Positions 14,414-23,385 of a stretch of 40,428 nucleotides of DNA are shown one piece after another. A model generated the notes under the pieces. It was not told the origin of the DNA and did no database searches. It was given only the letters and a program-made list of their open reading frames with translations. The translations under genes and the position numbers were made by a program. This stretch comes from an uncultured bacterium (lineage in GTDB: Bacteria; Babelota; Babeliae; Babelales; RVW-14). The stretch spans positions 1 to 40,428 of the forward strand of contig CAIKAH010000049.1 of NCBI GenBank assembly GCA_903825355.1. Reading direction: 5' to 3'. Within the stretch, counting starts at the first letter, position 1, and every line of letters starts with the position of its first letter.

Positions 14414-15784
14414 TTAGAGGATTATTATATATTTTAGGAAGGCTGAGATAGCTAGACCAGCAGCAATGCTACTGATTATTACCCAGCGTGAAGCATAGAT
14501 TCTAAGGGCAATACGCCATGTGCTCCAGGCATTGGCAGCAATGATAGCAAAGCTGATAGATCTGACAACAATGAGCGCGATCAGGGTTGCGGCTGGGGAG
14601 GTAATAAAGCTATGCCGGACCATCACATAGAGCGCAATTAATTCTGTCAGTTTGAATAAAAAGAGCTTACTTGCTGCTTCTTCAATAATGTATAGTTGTT
14701 CGTACAGTAAGAAGAAAAACTCAGCAAATGAGATGAGTAAGAATAGCAATGCAAGAGCAAATGATTCGTTAGAGATGCTGGGCTGTTTGCTAATCTTCAC
14801 AATATTATCAATATTAAGCGCAATAATAATAATGACAGGAGCAAGTACGCTTATTAATTTATTATTTATGGCATTAAATGCCTGTATTTTAACGGGCTGA
14901 CTTTCTTCTTTTATGTTTGCTAATAAGGCGTTGCCTGGGTACCAGATAGTTGATTTGATAATGGATTGGAGCGCATTGACTATGACGCTAGCGATATAGA
15001 AGGTGCCTGCAGATACTAGGCCAAAGCGCCAAGCAAAAAGCGGTGTTAAAAAGTTACTAGTAAACATATTTCTTGTTACACGTAGTAAATAATTAAAGAG
15101 GCGTGTGCTAAGAATGCGATAGGGCATTGACCTGTTAAAGGTGCATGGTCCTTCTGGTAGGCTGCGATGATACGAACGTACCAATAGTACGAATGCTATT
15201 ACGCATACAAAAGAGTCAATAAGATGCGGTATAAAGACGGTATTGAGGGATAATGGCTGGTTCCATATCAGGGTGGGAACCCAGGTCATTGCGAGGTACG
15301 CTGCTAGAATGGCTATTTCGATGCTCACTACATATTTGGTCAAAAAAGTTGTGTGGAGCAGCATGCGTAGAAAAGTACGTGTAGTTTCAAGGAGAATAAT
15401 ACTCGGTATTATCCAGATAAAGGGAAGTTCAGTAAAGGTGGTGGCTGCGATATAGGTTGCTACTCCAGCGCAGCAGATAATTAATGGGAAGTGTGGTGCA
15501 AGGGAGTAGTTAAGGAGGAAGACTTTGAAGTTCTGTTGATTCTTATTCATCAAGTGAATAAATGGAGGGAGCGAATTAGTGGCCCCAAGGTCGGCAATAT
15601 AGGTTACCAGATATATGATTGAGAAGAGGCTTCCCATAGCACCATACATAGTTGTTGGCATGCATTTCATAAGCAACAAACAGTGGGTAACCTTGCAGAT
15701 TTCGTATACAAAGCTACCAGTCAATGTCCATTTGAAGCTGACATTAAATTGATTGCTGATAGACTGATTGCTCTTGGTTTTCAT
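14414..15784 (-). CDS. Multi-pass membrane protein, probable MOP-superfamily polysaccharide flippase (Wzx-like)
   Basis: 456 aa, almost entirely hydrophobic helices (about 12 predicted). The N-terminus (FKWTLTGSFVYEICKV, then MYGAMGSLFSIIYLVTYIADLGATNSL split over residues 45-72) matches the layout of the polysaccharide-synthesis/flippase family. There, a Tyr-Gly pair in helix 2 is followed by an aspartate-leucine-glycine near the start of the next segment. These proteins flip lipid-linked sugars across the inner membrane. It stands alone here without glycosyltransferases. The ATG at 15784 is followed by a polar Lys/Ser/Asn-rich N-terminus. Family assignment is moderate; other MOP transporters remain possible. 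Confidence 0.6.
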   Translation of the reverse strand: MKTKSNQSISNQFNVSFKWTLTGSFVYEICKVTHCLLLMKCMPTTMYGAMGSLFSIIYLVTYIADLGATNSLPPFIHLMNKNQQNFKVFLLNYSLAPHFPLIICCAGVATYIAATTFTELPFIWIIPSIILLETTRTFLRMLLHTTFLTKYVVSIEIAILAAYLAMTWVPTLIWNQPLSLNTVFIPHLIDSFVCVIAFVLLVRSYHRSLPEGPCTFNRSMPYRILSTRLFNYLLRVTRNMFTSNFLTPLFAWRFGLVSAGTFYIASVIVNALQSIIKSTIWYPGNALLANIKEESQPVKIQAFNAINNKLISVLAPVIIIIALNIDNIVKISKQPSISNESFALALLFLLISFAEFFFLLYEQLYIIEEAASKLFLFKLTELIALYVMVRHSFITSPAATLIALIVVRSISFAIIAANAWSTWRIALRIYASRWVIISSIAAGLAISAFLKYIIIL

Positions 15785-15990
15785 AAGTTACCCTTTCTGC
15801 CAAATGCTACTATGTTTGCCACAGTATATATTGATTATTATTAAAGGTTGAGTTTTTACTTGTGCCTGTTTCGCGCGTTATTTGATCTTTTTTTACAGAT
15901 TGTTTGGTTGCGTTATTGTTTATGCTACTATTATCTAGGTTGATTGGCTTTACCGATTGACAAAATAACAGAATAAAGAAGGTATAACAG

Positions 15991-16989
15991 ATGTGGGCTA
16001 ATGTGCTTCAAATTCGTTGCTTGGTGCTTACCGCAGCTCTATTCTTAGTGTTGCATGTTTTTATTGTTTCGCTTAATGCTAGCCAAAGCTGCCCTGCTCG
16101 CTCTTCTCTCTATTCAAACTCATACTCCACAGAAGAATCAGCTATATCTGTATTATTTGATATCCAAGACATACCACAGAGAATAGATCTTTCTTTTCAC
16201 ACTGAAAAAACTATGCTACATGCTGTACTGACAGAGCTCTTTATGCTGAGGGCGCATTTATTTATAAAGGCCCGTGAGCAAGATGTTAACTTAGTCATGC
16301 GTGAGCGATATGCCCAGTTTGATGACGTTGTTGGACTATATGAACTTTTGCGCATGTCTTATGCTACTGCCAGTAATCGAGAGCTTATTCCTTCAGCTAT
16401 ACTGCAAGATGTGCCTTTTGAACGCTTAGTTGCTTCTGTTTCATATCCTTCGATTAAAGAAGCAATTACTTATTTACGGCAAGGAAACCCTGCTTTGTTG
16501 GTACGGATAATCGATAAGGAAAATAGCGATTATAGCGAAGCAGAAAAGCGTTCTGCATGGGCATGTTGCTTAGTTATGCTTATTGCTGTTTGTAACACAG
16601 TGGTTGATGTGCAGGTGCACATTCGTGGCATTGCTTCTTGTATTAATCTTATTCAAATTTATGAGCATGTTGAACAGCTTCCTATTGAGAATGTACTGCA
16701 AGCGATGCATATGCTACTTTATCGTATAGGTGTTATGCTTGATAGTATGAGCCAAAAAGAAGAAGGGTTTGTTGGTTGGTTAAAAAATAAGTGGGTATAT
16801 CTTCCTGTTACAGTACTTATTATTGCTATGCGCATAGCAAAATACTATTGGGGAAGTAACCATATATTTAGTTCTTATACAGGCGGCAATCAGTGGAATG
16901 GTGTAAGCCAATTTGGTAATGATGGCTCTTTTGGTCTACATAATTTACTGTTTGAGACACGCATTAAAGAAGGTGACAGCAAATTTTAA
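15991..16989 (+). CDS. Exported/membrane protein of unknown function
   Basis: 332 aa, not recognised. ATG 15991 follows AGAAGGTATAACAG. Hydrophobic N-terminal segment (about residues 10-30) that may be a signal peptide or anchor. A helical central region follows, then a second hydrophobic stretch near residues 270-287 (WVYLPVTVLIIAMRIAKYY). The short tail is rich in Gly, Asn and Ser. The layout, a hydrophobic N-terminus plus one internal membrane segment, resembles that of the 571-aa protein at 29872, although I see no sequence match. It lies 62 nt upstream of the CarD-family gene. Confidence 0.65.
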   Translation: MWANVLQIRCLVLTAALFLVLHVFIVSLNASQSCPARSSLYSNSYSTEESAISVLFDIQDIPQRIDLSFHTEKTMLHAVLTELFMLRAHLFIKAREQDVNLVMRERYAQFDDVVGLYELLRMSYATASNRELIPSAILQDVPFERLVASVSYPSIKEAITYLRQGNPALLVRIIDKENSDYSEAEKRSAWACCLVMLIAVCNTVVDVQVHIRGIASCINLIQIYEHVEQLPIENVLQAMHMLLYRIGVMLDSMSQKEEGFVGWLKNKWVYLPVTVLIIAMRIAKYYWGSNHIFSSYTGGNQWNGVSQFGNDGSFGLHNLLFETRIKEGDSKF

Positions 16990-17051
16990 AATGCTGAGGT
17001 TGTGTTGTAGGGTCAGCATAAAAGAAACGTGTTTCCATCAAAAGGAATCCT

Positions 17052-17600
17052 ATGTTCAAGCTTCACGACCATGTAATTTATCCGGCACATGGTGTTGCTC
17101 TTGTTGATGAAATTAGTGAGAAAAAAGTTGGCGAAAACACTATTCAGTTTTTAACACTTAATTTTGTTTTTAAAGAAATGACTATTTTGGTGCCAACTTA
17201 TAATGTGGCTTCTATTGGGATTAGGTACCCAAGTAGTGAGCAAGACGTTAATAGTGCAATTCATGAACTTTCAAAAAAACCAGAAAAAATGCTTGATAGC
17301 ATTGACTTCACTCCAAGTGGCTGGAACCGTCGACATAAGGACTACCAGCTAAAGATTCAGATGGGAAAACTGGTGGAAGTTGCTAAGATATACCGTGATT
17401 TAATGTATATTGCACAGCAAAAAGATCTTTCTTTTGGGGAGAGAGTTGTTTTACAAACCACCGAAGAGCTTATTGCGCAAGAGATACAAATTATAAAGAA
17501 AAAAGAGCGAGAAGCCATAGTGCAGGTACTGCGTAATCCATTTAAGCAGTTTATTTTTCACGACAAAGGCTTCCTGCACGAGTCACAACAAAGCATTTAG
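17052..17600 (+). CDS. CarD/CdnL-family RNA polymerase-binding transcription factor
   Basis: 182 aa. The N-terminal 60-65 residues form the CarD/TRCF RNA polymerase-interaction domain: FKLHDHVIYPAHGVALVDEI is the conserved opening, followed by the beta-rich block ending in the PTYNVASIGIR segment. The C-terminal part is helical, as in CdnL/CarD proteins. It includes Trp in SGWNRR, which lies where the family uses a tryptophan to stabilise the open promoter bubble. Such proteins bind the beta subunit and stabilise open complexes, commonly at rRNA and housekeeping promoters. ATG 17052 follows AAAGGAATCCT. miaA starts 19 nt downstream, so a shared transcript is likely. Confidence 0.9.
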   Translation: MFKLHDHVIYPAHGVALVDEISEKKVGENTIQFLTLNFVFKEMTILVPTYNVASIGIRYPSSEQDVNSAIHELSKKPEKMLDSIDFTPSGWNRRHKDYQLKIQMGKLVEVAKIYRDLMYIAQQKDLSFGERVVLQTTEELIAQEIQIIKKKEREAIVQVLRNPFKQFIFHDKGFLHESQQSI

Positions 17601-17619
17601 AAAGTATACAAAGTATAAA

Positions 17620-18558
17620 ATGGTTGTTATTGTTACGGGACCAACCGCATCTGGTAAAACGGCACTCTCTGAACAGTTGGTTCCCTATCTACAGGGGGCT
17701 GTTATTAATGCAGATATGGGGCAGTTCTATACGGCATTAACTATTGGAACCGCTAAACCTAATTGGCAAGCATTGCCTTTTGATGCTTATTTATTTGACT
17801 GGGTTGATACGCCACGAGATATTACGGTTGTTGATTTTAAAAAAGCAGTAGACAATTGTGTGCTTGCTATTCAGGAGGCACACAAAATTCCCCTTATTGT
17901 CGGAGGCTCTTCTTTTTATATAAAATCTCTTTTTTATCCTCCTCAACAGGTTCCTTTTAGTTGCCCTGTTGACATGACAACATTTGATGCGTTGAGCGCT
18001 GCTCAATTATGGGATCAATTATATGCTATAGACCCTGAACGTGCACTAGCTATTCATAAGACTGATCACTATAGGTTATCTCGAGCATTGGCGTTATGGC
18101 ATGGTACTGGTCAAAAGCCTTCAAGTTTAAAGCCTCTTTTTGTAATGCCATATAAAAAAATATTGTTAGTGGTAGTTCTTCCTGATCGGGCTGTTTTAAC
18201 AGAACGTATTAATATGCGGAATGAGGAAATGATTAAAAGCGGGTGGGTTGAAGAAGCGCAAGGCTTGTTGTCAACTGAATGGCAGTCCTTTGTTCAGCAA
18301 AAAAAATTAATAGGTTACACAGAATTACTTTCTTGGCTAACGAGTGGCGCCAAGAAAAATCAGCTTAGGACGGTAATCAATGCTATTAATATCCAAACCA
18401 GACAGTATGCTAAGCGCCAAGAGACCTTTTTGAAAAAGCTAGTAAAAGAGGTTGCGACTGACGCAGAAAAGGCTGGGGCAAATCTACAAATCATTATCAC
18501 TCACGATAATTCATTGCAATCTGTCGAAAAAATTATCAATATCATTAAATCGTCATAG
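17620..18558 (+). CDS. miaA: tRNA dimethylallyltransferase MiaA
   Basis: 312 aa, family length. Transfers a dimethylallyl group to N6 of A37 in tRNAs reading UNN codons. Visible signatures: P-loop GPTASGKT (residues 7-14), the block NADMGQFYTALTIGTAKP, VGGSSFYIKSL, HYRLSRALALW, IGYTELLSWL and the C-terminal RQYAKRQETFLKKL. Two normally conserved positions differ: the usual D-S-x-Q is D-M-G-Q, and the G-T-G-x-Y element is G-S-S-F-Y. Overall architecture is intact, so it is probably functional. It directly follows the CarD-family gene. Confidence 0.95.
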   Translation: MVVIVTGPTASGKTALSEQLVPYLQGAVINADMGQFYTALTIGTAKPNWQALPFDAYLFDWVDTPRDITVVDFKKAVDNCVLAIQEAHKIPLIVGGSSFYIKSLFYPPQQVPFSCPVDMTTFDALSAAQLWDQLYAIDPERALAIHKTDHYRLSRALALWHGTGQKPSSLKPLFVMPYKKILLVVVLPDRAVLTERINMRNEEMIKSGWVEEAQGLLSTEWQSFVQQKKLIGYTELLSWLTSGAKKNQLRTVINAINIQTRQYAKRQETFLKKLVKEVATDAEKAGANLQIIITHDNSLQSVEKIINIIKSS

Positions 18559-18869
18559 ATTTTTTTCAGATTGCAATATGTTTTGTAAAATCAACCGTAG
18601 GGCTATTTTTTTTCTTCGCCATCTTATACTATTGGCTCCCATGAGTTTTGTTTCTTATTGTCAATCTCGTTTGTGTTCACGAAAAAGCCCTGCAGATCGA
18701 TTAATACGAGCGCCTCAGTGCAGTTGGTGGTAGCCAAGGTGCACAATATACAAAAAAATGCGTGTTTTTAAGTTGGAAAAAAGAGGTTTATGGGGTAAAC
18801 TCCATTACCATGCAGTGGTGACAAAAAAGGAAAAAGCAGAATAGGTTCTTCCGGCTTGAAAGGGCTTTC
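18559..18869 (+). other. Intergenic stretch between miaA and the ppiD-like gene
   Basis: 311 bp without a confident gene. It contains two very short open frames, a 51-codon one (18578-18733) and a 28-codon one (18758-18844). There is no clear promoter or terminator. The last 20 bases carry GAAAGGG, which serves as ribosome binding site for the downstream gene. Confidence 0.6.
18578..18733 (+). CDS. Possible 51-aa small protein
   Basis: ATG 18578 to TAG at 18731. Starts Met-Phe-Cys-Lys-Ile-Asn-Arg-Arg, then a hydrophobic segment (IFFLRHLILLAPMSFVSY), then a Cys/Ser/Arg-rich tail ending Trp-Trp. This looks like a short signal or anchor peptide, but no Shine-Dalgarno sequence is visible, so it may be chance. 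Confidence 0.22.
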   Translation: MFCKINRRAIFFLRHLILLAPMSFVSYCQSRLCSRKSPADRLIRAPQCSWW

Positions 18870-20822
18870 ATGATTTACATGTTTAGAAAAGAAATGAAAA
18901 AATGGCAAAACGTTCTCTGGGTTGTTTTAGCCTCATTAATACTCGGCACTCTCTATGGGATTAAGTTTGGTCCTAGTGGTCCAGGAGATTTAAAAGTTGC
19001 TAAGGTAAATGGCTATCCTGTTACGTTTGATCAATACAGAAAAGCGCTTATGGAAATTCAAGAGCGCATCAATGCTATTAAGCAGATGGCTAAAGCTTAT
19101 GGCATGTCGGAAGAAATGTTTTTGCAGGCTTATGGTTTTGACAATCCACAAGCACTAGCCCTTGATAATTGCATTCAAACAAAATTATATGACTATGTTA
19201 AAAATCAATTGAGTATGCGTGTTGACAAGCAATGGTTTGCCCAAGAGCTGGTTAAATCAATGCCTCACTTGGTTGATGCAGAAGGCAGAGTGAACATTGG
19301 TATGTATCATGATTATTTGCAGCGCCTCTCAATGACTCCAGCAGAATTTGAAGAGCGTCGCGCAGAAGAAATTATGCGTGATCTCCTTCTTAAGTTTGTT
19401 CAACATACGGCTTATGTTCCTGGCTTTATTGCCAAAGAAACAGCTATCCGTGCTATTACTCCTCGTAGTTTTGGCGTAGTTACGTGCAAAACTGATATGT
19501 TTATGGCCGAAGCAAAACAATTGGCTTCTGATGAAAAAGAAGTAAATGCATTTTACCTGGGAAATAAAGATAAATACCGCCAACCAGAACAACGTAGCGG
19601 CATGTACTGGGAAATCGATACTAAATCTTTTGTTGATGCGGTTGATATTGATAATGCTACAGCCCATAATTTTTATGAAAAGCATAAAGCTGCTTTATAT
19701 CGCATTCCTCCAAAGGTAAAAGTACGTCGCTTAATATTAAAATCTCAAAACGGCAGTATGCCATCAGTAGCCACTGACATTCTTAAAAAAGCAACCGACA
19801 ACCCTGAGCACTTTGCTGCTCTTGTAAAACAGTACTCAGTTGATGCTGACTCAGCATCACAGGGCGGAGTGGTTGATTTTTTTGAAAAAGGCACTTACGA
19901 CGCAGATTTCGAAAAAACAGCATTTCGCTTAAAAGAAAAAGGTGAAATTTCGCCTATTGTTAAAACTAAAGATGGTTACGAAATTCTTCAATTGGTTGAG
20001 CGGATTAACGCAGGAGAAAAACCATTTGAGTTAGTAAAAAATGATATAATAACATCACTCAAGGCAAAACGGGCATTAGCACAGGTACGCGCTACTCTCG
20101 AACAGTTGGTTCGTTCAGCGAAAGAAGATACTAAGCAATTAGATACTTTTATTGCAAAGCACCATCTTGTCGGCAAAAAAACTGATATGCTTGTGAACGC
20201 TGATGCTAAAGGAAATTCTCTTCAAGCATTACTTGCAAAGAAATTTTTTGCTTTACCGGCTAAAACTCCTGCCTTCGGCTATTTTGTTCATGAAGATCGC
20301 TATATTATTTTTTCGTTAGAAAAAGTAGCAAAATCATATGTCCCACTTTTTAGTGAGGTAAAAGAGAGCGTAACCAAAGATTTTATAAAAGATCAAGCAC
20401 AGGTCATAGCCAAGCGCATCTTGAAAGATGTAAGGGCTGCTGTATTGGCCGGCAAAAAAACATTGCATGAAATAGCTAGTGAGTTAAAAATGCACTATAC
20501 CAAGACTGAGATGATTACAAAAGCAAGTGAGTTGAAAGAGTTTGGTAATGATAGAGGCCTTGCTGAAAAAATTGTCTCTTTAACCGACCCATCCCAAGTT
20601 CTTTTTGTAGCGCAAGGCGAGAATTTCTACTTGGCAAAAATAGAAAGTGCAAAACAAGTAGAAAAAGTCGATCTTGATAAAGAAATAGCCAAGTCTACTA
20701 AATCAGAGCATGCTAAGATCGGTTCTTTGCAGGTGGGAGCGTTTATTGCTTCTTTGCACAGAAATGCTAAAATAGAGTTAGAAAATAAAAATGTACTTGA
20801 GATGCAACAGGTGAAAGAATAG
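18870..20822 (+). CDS. PpiD/SurA-like membrane-anchored parvulin foldase
   Basis: 650 aa. ATG 18870 has AAAGGG upstream. One N-terminal transmembrane segment (about residues 13-30, VLWVVLASLILGTLYG) anchors a periplasmic body. A SurA-like N-terminal helical chaperone region follows (residues about 40-200, with VAKVNGYPVTFDQYRKAL). The parvulin domain lies at about residues 279-385. It shows PPKVKVRRLILKS, FAALVKQYSVDADSASQGG, and the end block FRLKEKGEISPIVKTKDGYEILQL. This is the PpiD/SurA layout: a chaperone for outer-membrane and secreted proteins with Xaa-Pro isomerase activity. A second, more degenerate parvulin-like stretch may follow. With so many exported proteins in the window, it is a plausible folding helper. 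recA starts 3 nt after its stop. Confidence 0.85.
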   Translation: MIYMFRKEMKKWQNVLWVVLASLILGTLYGIKFGPSGPGDLKVAKVNGYPVTFDQYRKALMEIQERINAIKQMAKAYGMSEEMFLQAYGFDNPQALALDNCIQTKLYDYVKNQLSMRVDKQWFAQELVKSMPHLVDAEGRVNIGMYHDYLQRLSMTPAEFEERRAEEIMRDLLLKFVQHTAYVPGFIAKETAIRAITPRSFGVVTCKTDMFMAEAKQLASDEKEVNAFYLGNKDKYRQPEQRSGMYWEIDTKSFVDAVDIDNATAHNFYEKHKAALYRIPPKVKVRRLILKSQNGSMPSVATDILKKATDNPEHFAALVKQYSVDADSASQGGVVDFFEKGTYDADFEKTAFRLKEKGEISPIVKTKDGYEILQLVERINAGEKPFELVKNDIITSLKAKRALAQVRATLEQLVRSAKEDTKQLDTFIAKHHLVGKKTDMLVNADAKGNSLQALLAKKFFALPAKTPAFGYFVHEDRYIIFSLEKVAKSYVPLFSEVKESVTKDFIKDQAQVIAKRILKDVRAAVLAGKKTLHEIASELKMHYTKTEMITKASELKEFGNDRGLAEKIVSLTDPSQVLFVAQGENFYLAKIESAKQVEKVDLDKEIAKSTKSEHAKIGSLQVGAFIASLHRNAKIELENKNVLEMQQVKE

Positions 20823-20825
20823 TAG

Positions 20826-21869
20826 ATGAGTAAACAAATAGTGCAGACAACTGAGCGAGCAAAAGCACTTGAAGTCGCCTTTGCGCAAATTGATAAACAA
20901 TTTGGCAAAGGGTCTGTCATGCTTTTAGGTCAGAAGACCGAGCTTAAGCTTGAGACTATTTCAACGGGGTCAATATTAATTGACCAAGCATTAGGCATTG
21001 GGGGACTTCCTCGTGGACGTGTTGTTGAGATTTATGGCCCAGAGGCATCAGGAAAAACAACAATTACATTACATGCCATTGCGCAAGCACAAAAAATGGG
21101 TGGAGTGTGTGCATTTATCGATGCAGAGCATGCTCTTGATCCTTCATATGCAGCAAACATTGGCATAAATGTTGATGATCTTATTGTTTCTCAGCCAGAT
21201 TATGGTGAACAAGCACTTGATATTGTTGAAATGTTGGTTCGATCTAATGCTGTTGATATGATTGTAGTAGACTCTGTCGCAGCGCTTGTTCCTAAGTCGG
21301 AACTTGATGGCGACATGGGAGATGTACACGTTGGCTTGCAAGCGCGCTTAATGTCGCAGGCTTTGCGCAAATTAACGCCCGTGGTGCACAAATCTCGAAC
21401 GGTCCTTATATTTATCAATCAGATCCGCAGCAAAATTAATTCTATGCCATTTGGTGACCATGAAACAACTACTGGTGGGAATGCATTAAAGTTCTATGCT
21501 TCAATACGTTTGGATATCCGTCGTATAGCGACACTAAAGAAAAACGATAAGCCAATTGGCAATCGAGTACTTGTTAAGGTTTCCAAAAATAAAGTTGCCC
21601 CTCCTTTCAGGCGTGCTGAGGTAGACCTTCTGTTTGGTGAGGGTATTAGTAAAGAACTTGATACTCTTGATGCCGCAATTGCAGCTGATATTGTTGAGCA
21701 AAACGGTGCCTGGTTTACAGTTGGCGCAGAAAAGTTGGCCCAGGGTCGAGATAATTGTTTAAAAAAATTGAAGGAAGAGCCAGCTTTGTATGAAAAAATA
21801 TACGCTGCGGTTCGAGAGAAGTTAATAAGTGGAACTTCACCGGTCAATGCAGGAAGTGATAGTGAATAA
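20826..21869 (+). CDS. recA: Recombinase RecA
   Basis: 347 aa. Forms ATP-dependent filaments on single-stranded DNA for homologous recombination and SOS activation. Walker [10 protein letters not shown] lies at residues 71-79. Other landmarks are [47 protein letters not shown], the LexA/LexA-like-contact and loop-2 region [20 protein letters not shown] with [11 protein letters not shown], and the usual C-terminal domain. Length is standard. It sits 3 nt behind the ppiD-like gene and overlaps the start of infC, a tight operon arrangement. No LexA box was identified upstream within the coding sequence of the preceding gene. Confidence 0.99.
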   Translation: MSKQIVQTTERAKALEVAFAQIDKQFGKGSVMLLGQKTELKLETISTGSILIDQALGIGGLPRGRVVEIYGPEASGKTTITLHAIAQAQKMGGVCAFIDAEHALDPSYAANIGINVDDLIVSQPDYGEQALDIVEMLVRSNAVDMIVVDSVAALVPKSELDGDMGDVHVGLQARLMSQALRKLTPVVHKSRTVLIFINQIRSKINSMPFGDHETTTGGNALKFYASIRLDIRRIATLKKNDKPIGNRVLVKVSKNKVAPPFRRAEVDLLFGEGISKELDTLDAAIAADIVEQNGAWFTVGAEKLAQGRDNCLKKLKEEPALYEKIYAAVREKLISGTSPVNAGSDSE

Positions 21870-22443
21870 TACGAATAACAAACCATTTAATAAAAATAAT
21901 AGTAAAGCCCCGAATGACGCTCTAAATAAGCATAATGTAAATGAGCAAATTCGTAGTGAAAAGCTTATGGTTATTGATGACCTTGGGCAACAACTAGGGC
22001 TTTTGCCTCGCGGGCAAGCACTTATGAAGGCTTATGAAAAAAACATGGATTTAGTGCAAGTAGGCGAAAATGATGGTGTGCCTATCGCTAAGTTTATGGA
22101 TTATGGTAAGTTTTTATATGCTAAGAAAAAACAGCTTGCTGACGCAAAAAAACACCAAAAAGTTATTCTTGTAAAAGAGATTAAAATGCGCCCAAATATT
22201 GGGGATCAGGATTACAAGACTAAGCTGAACCAAGCAGTTCAGTTCTTTGCAGACGGCAACAAGGTTAAATTTACGCTCCAATTTCGTGGACGTGAAGCTA
22301 CCATGATTGATGACGTCGGACCACGTTTTTTTTCTCGAATTCTTACTGATTTAGTAGAAAAAAATGTAGGCCAAGTCGTTGAAGAAAAAGACAGTAGAAG
22401 CAACATGCTCTGGACAAAGATTTTCTTTGTTAAGGGTAAGTAA
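21862..22443 (+). CDS. infC: Translation initiation factor IF-3
   Basis: 193 aa from a GTG at 21862. I prefer this start because AGGAAG lies 5-11 nt upstream and the IF-3 core begins soon after. An in-frame ATG at 21829 would extend it further into recA without a good site. IF-3 binds the 30S subunit, blocks premature 50S joining and checks the start codon. Conserved blocks: [20 protein letters not shown], then [33 protein letters not shown], and [14 protein letters not shown]. The Asn-rich first 25 residues are an atypical extension. It overlaps recA by 8 nt and leads the conserved infC-rpmI-rplT cluster. Confidence 0.95.
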   Translation: MNNTNNKPFNKNNSKAPNDALNKHNVNEQIRSEKLMVIDDLGQQLGLLPRGQALMKAYEKNMDLVQVGENDGVPIAKFMDYGKFLYAKKKQLADAKKHQKVILVKEIKMRPNIGDQDYKTKLNQAVQFFADGNKVKFTLQFRGREATMIDDVGPRFFSRILTDLVEKNVGQVVEEKDSRSNMLWTKIFFVKGK

Positions 22444-22454
22444 AGGAATTTATA

Positions 22455-22649
22455 ATGCCAAAAATGAAAACACACTCAGCGTGCAAAAAAAGATTCAAGA
22501 AAACCGCTAGCGGTCTTGTTAAGCGTACTCGTGCATACCGTCGGCACCATGCATGGGCTAAAAATGCTAAGCGTGTTCGTGATTTACGTGGTATTAGCTA
22601 TGTAAATGCATCACAAGAAAAGAAAATTAAATCATTAATGCCGTACTAG
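22455..22649 (+). CDS. rpmI: 50S ribosomal protein bL35
   Basis: 64 aa, very basic, starting MPKMKTHSACKKRFKKTASG, the standard bL35 opening. ATG 22455 has AAAGGAAT upstream. Middle member of infC-rpmI-rplT, an arrangement often regulated through L20 binding to the leader of the cluster; no leader structure was resolved here because infC overlaps recA. Confidence 0.97.
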   Translation: MPKMKTHSACKKRFKKTASGLVKRTRAYRRHHAWAKNAKRVRDLRGISYVNASQEKKIKSLMPY

Positions 22650-22692
22650 TATTTTTATAATTAAATATTGAATTTAGAATTGAGGTCATATT

Positions 22693-23043
22693 ATGTCACG
22701 CGTAAAACGTGGTGTTGTCACCAAACATCGTCATAAACGTCTATTAAAGCAAACTAAAGGATTCTGGGGCCAACGAGGCAACGTATTTAAACGTGCAAAA
22801 GAAACGTTAATGCGTGCTATGGCGTTTGCTTATAAAGGCAGAAAATTAAAAAAACGTGATTTCAGAGCACTTTTTATTGTTCGTATCAGTGCAGCTTGCA
22901 AAGCTCATGGCACTTCTTATAGCAAGTTTATGCATGGTCTTAAGCAAGCAAATGTTCTTCTTAATCGTAAAATGTTAAGTCAGCTAGCTATTTTCGAACC
23001 ACAAGCATTTGCAGACCTGGTTTCCTTTGTTGCAAAAAAATAA
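22693..23043 (+). CDS. rplT: 50S ribosomal protein bL20
   Basis: 116 aa, standard length. Begins MSRVKRGVVTKHRHKRLLKQ, followed by TKGFWGQRGNVFKRAKETLMRAMAFAYKGRK split as in the family (RNA-binding N-terminal helix), then RDFRALFIVRISAACKAHG and the globular C-terminus. It binds 23S rRNA early in 50S assembly and in many bacteria represses its own cluster. Preceded by GAGGTC at the right distance. Confidence 0.98.
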   Translation: MSRVKRGVVTKHRHKRLLKQTKGFWGQRGNVFKRAKETLMRAMAFAYKGRKLKKRDFRALFIVRISAACKAHGTSYSKFMHGLKQANVLLNRKMLSQLAIFEPQAFADLVSFVAKK

Positions 23044-23062
23044 ATGTATTGCAATTGATATT

Positions 23063-23105
23063 CCATAGCCGCTAATCTGTACGTTAGTATGGTAAACGGC
23101 TATGG
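23063..23105 (+). promoter_or_regulatory. Stem-loop between rplT and the coiled-coil gene
   Basis: CCATAGCCG (23063-23071) pairs with CGGCTATGG (23097-23105). An inner CTAA/TTAG stem (23072-23075 with 23084-23087) gives a two-tier hairpin. There is no U-tract after it, so it is not a classical terminator. It may stabilise an mRNA end or act as a regulatory leader. Confidence 0.5.
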
Positions 23106-23127
23106 GTATGGGAAAAAGGAATAAGCA

Positions 23128-23373
23128 ATGAAACATTTGGAAGAGCTTGAGCATAAGGTTCTTCGCTTGATTGAAAAACACCAAGAATTACAAGCAAAGC
23201 ATGCTGATGCTACCAAAGAGATAGAGTTATTACGTGGACAAGTACAGCAATTTGAGGCTTCTCTTCTCAAGGAAACATCTAGCTTTCAAGCGTTAGTTCA
23301 AGAAAAAACTGCTATAGTTACTAGTATCGAGGCGTTACTCACTAGTTTAAATGCTCTTGAAAACAATCATTAA
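23128..23373 (+). CDS. Small coiled-coil protein, ZapB-like
   Basis: 81 aa, almost entirely a heptad-pattern coiled coil (KHLEELEHKVLRLIEKHQEL onward to about residue 55), then a polar helix. ATG 23128 follows AAAAAGGAATAAGCA. It lies 12 nt before a ZapA-like gene. ZapB is a short coiled-coil division protein of similar size that partners ZapA, so a Z-ring role is a reasonable inference from context and shape rather than from sequence identity. Confidence 0.6.
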   Translation: MKHLEELEHKVLRLIEKHQELQAKHADATKEIELLRGQVQQFEASLLKETSSFQALVQEKTAIVTSIEALLTSLNALENNH

Positions 23374-23385
23374 CGATCGTGTATC

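Noticed and set aside
18758..18844. 28-codon ORF before the ppiD-like gene
   Set aside because: Too short and without a Shine-Dalgarno sequence to support as a gene.
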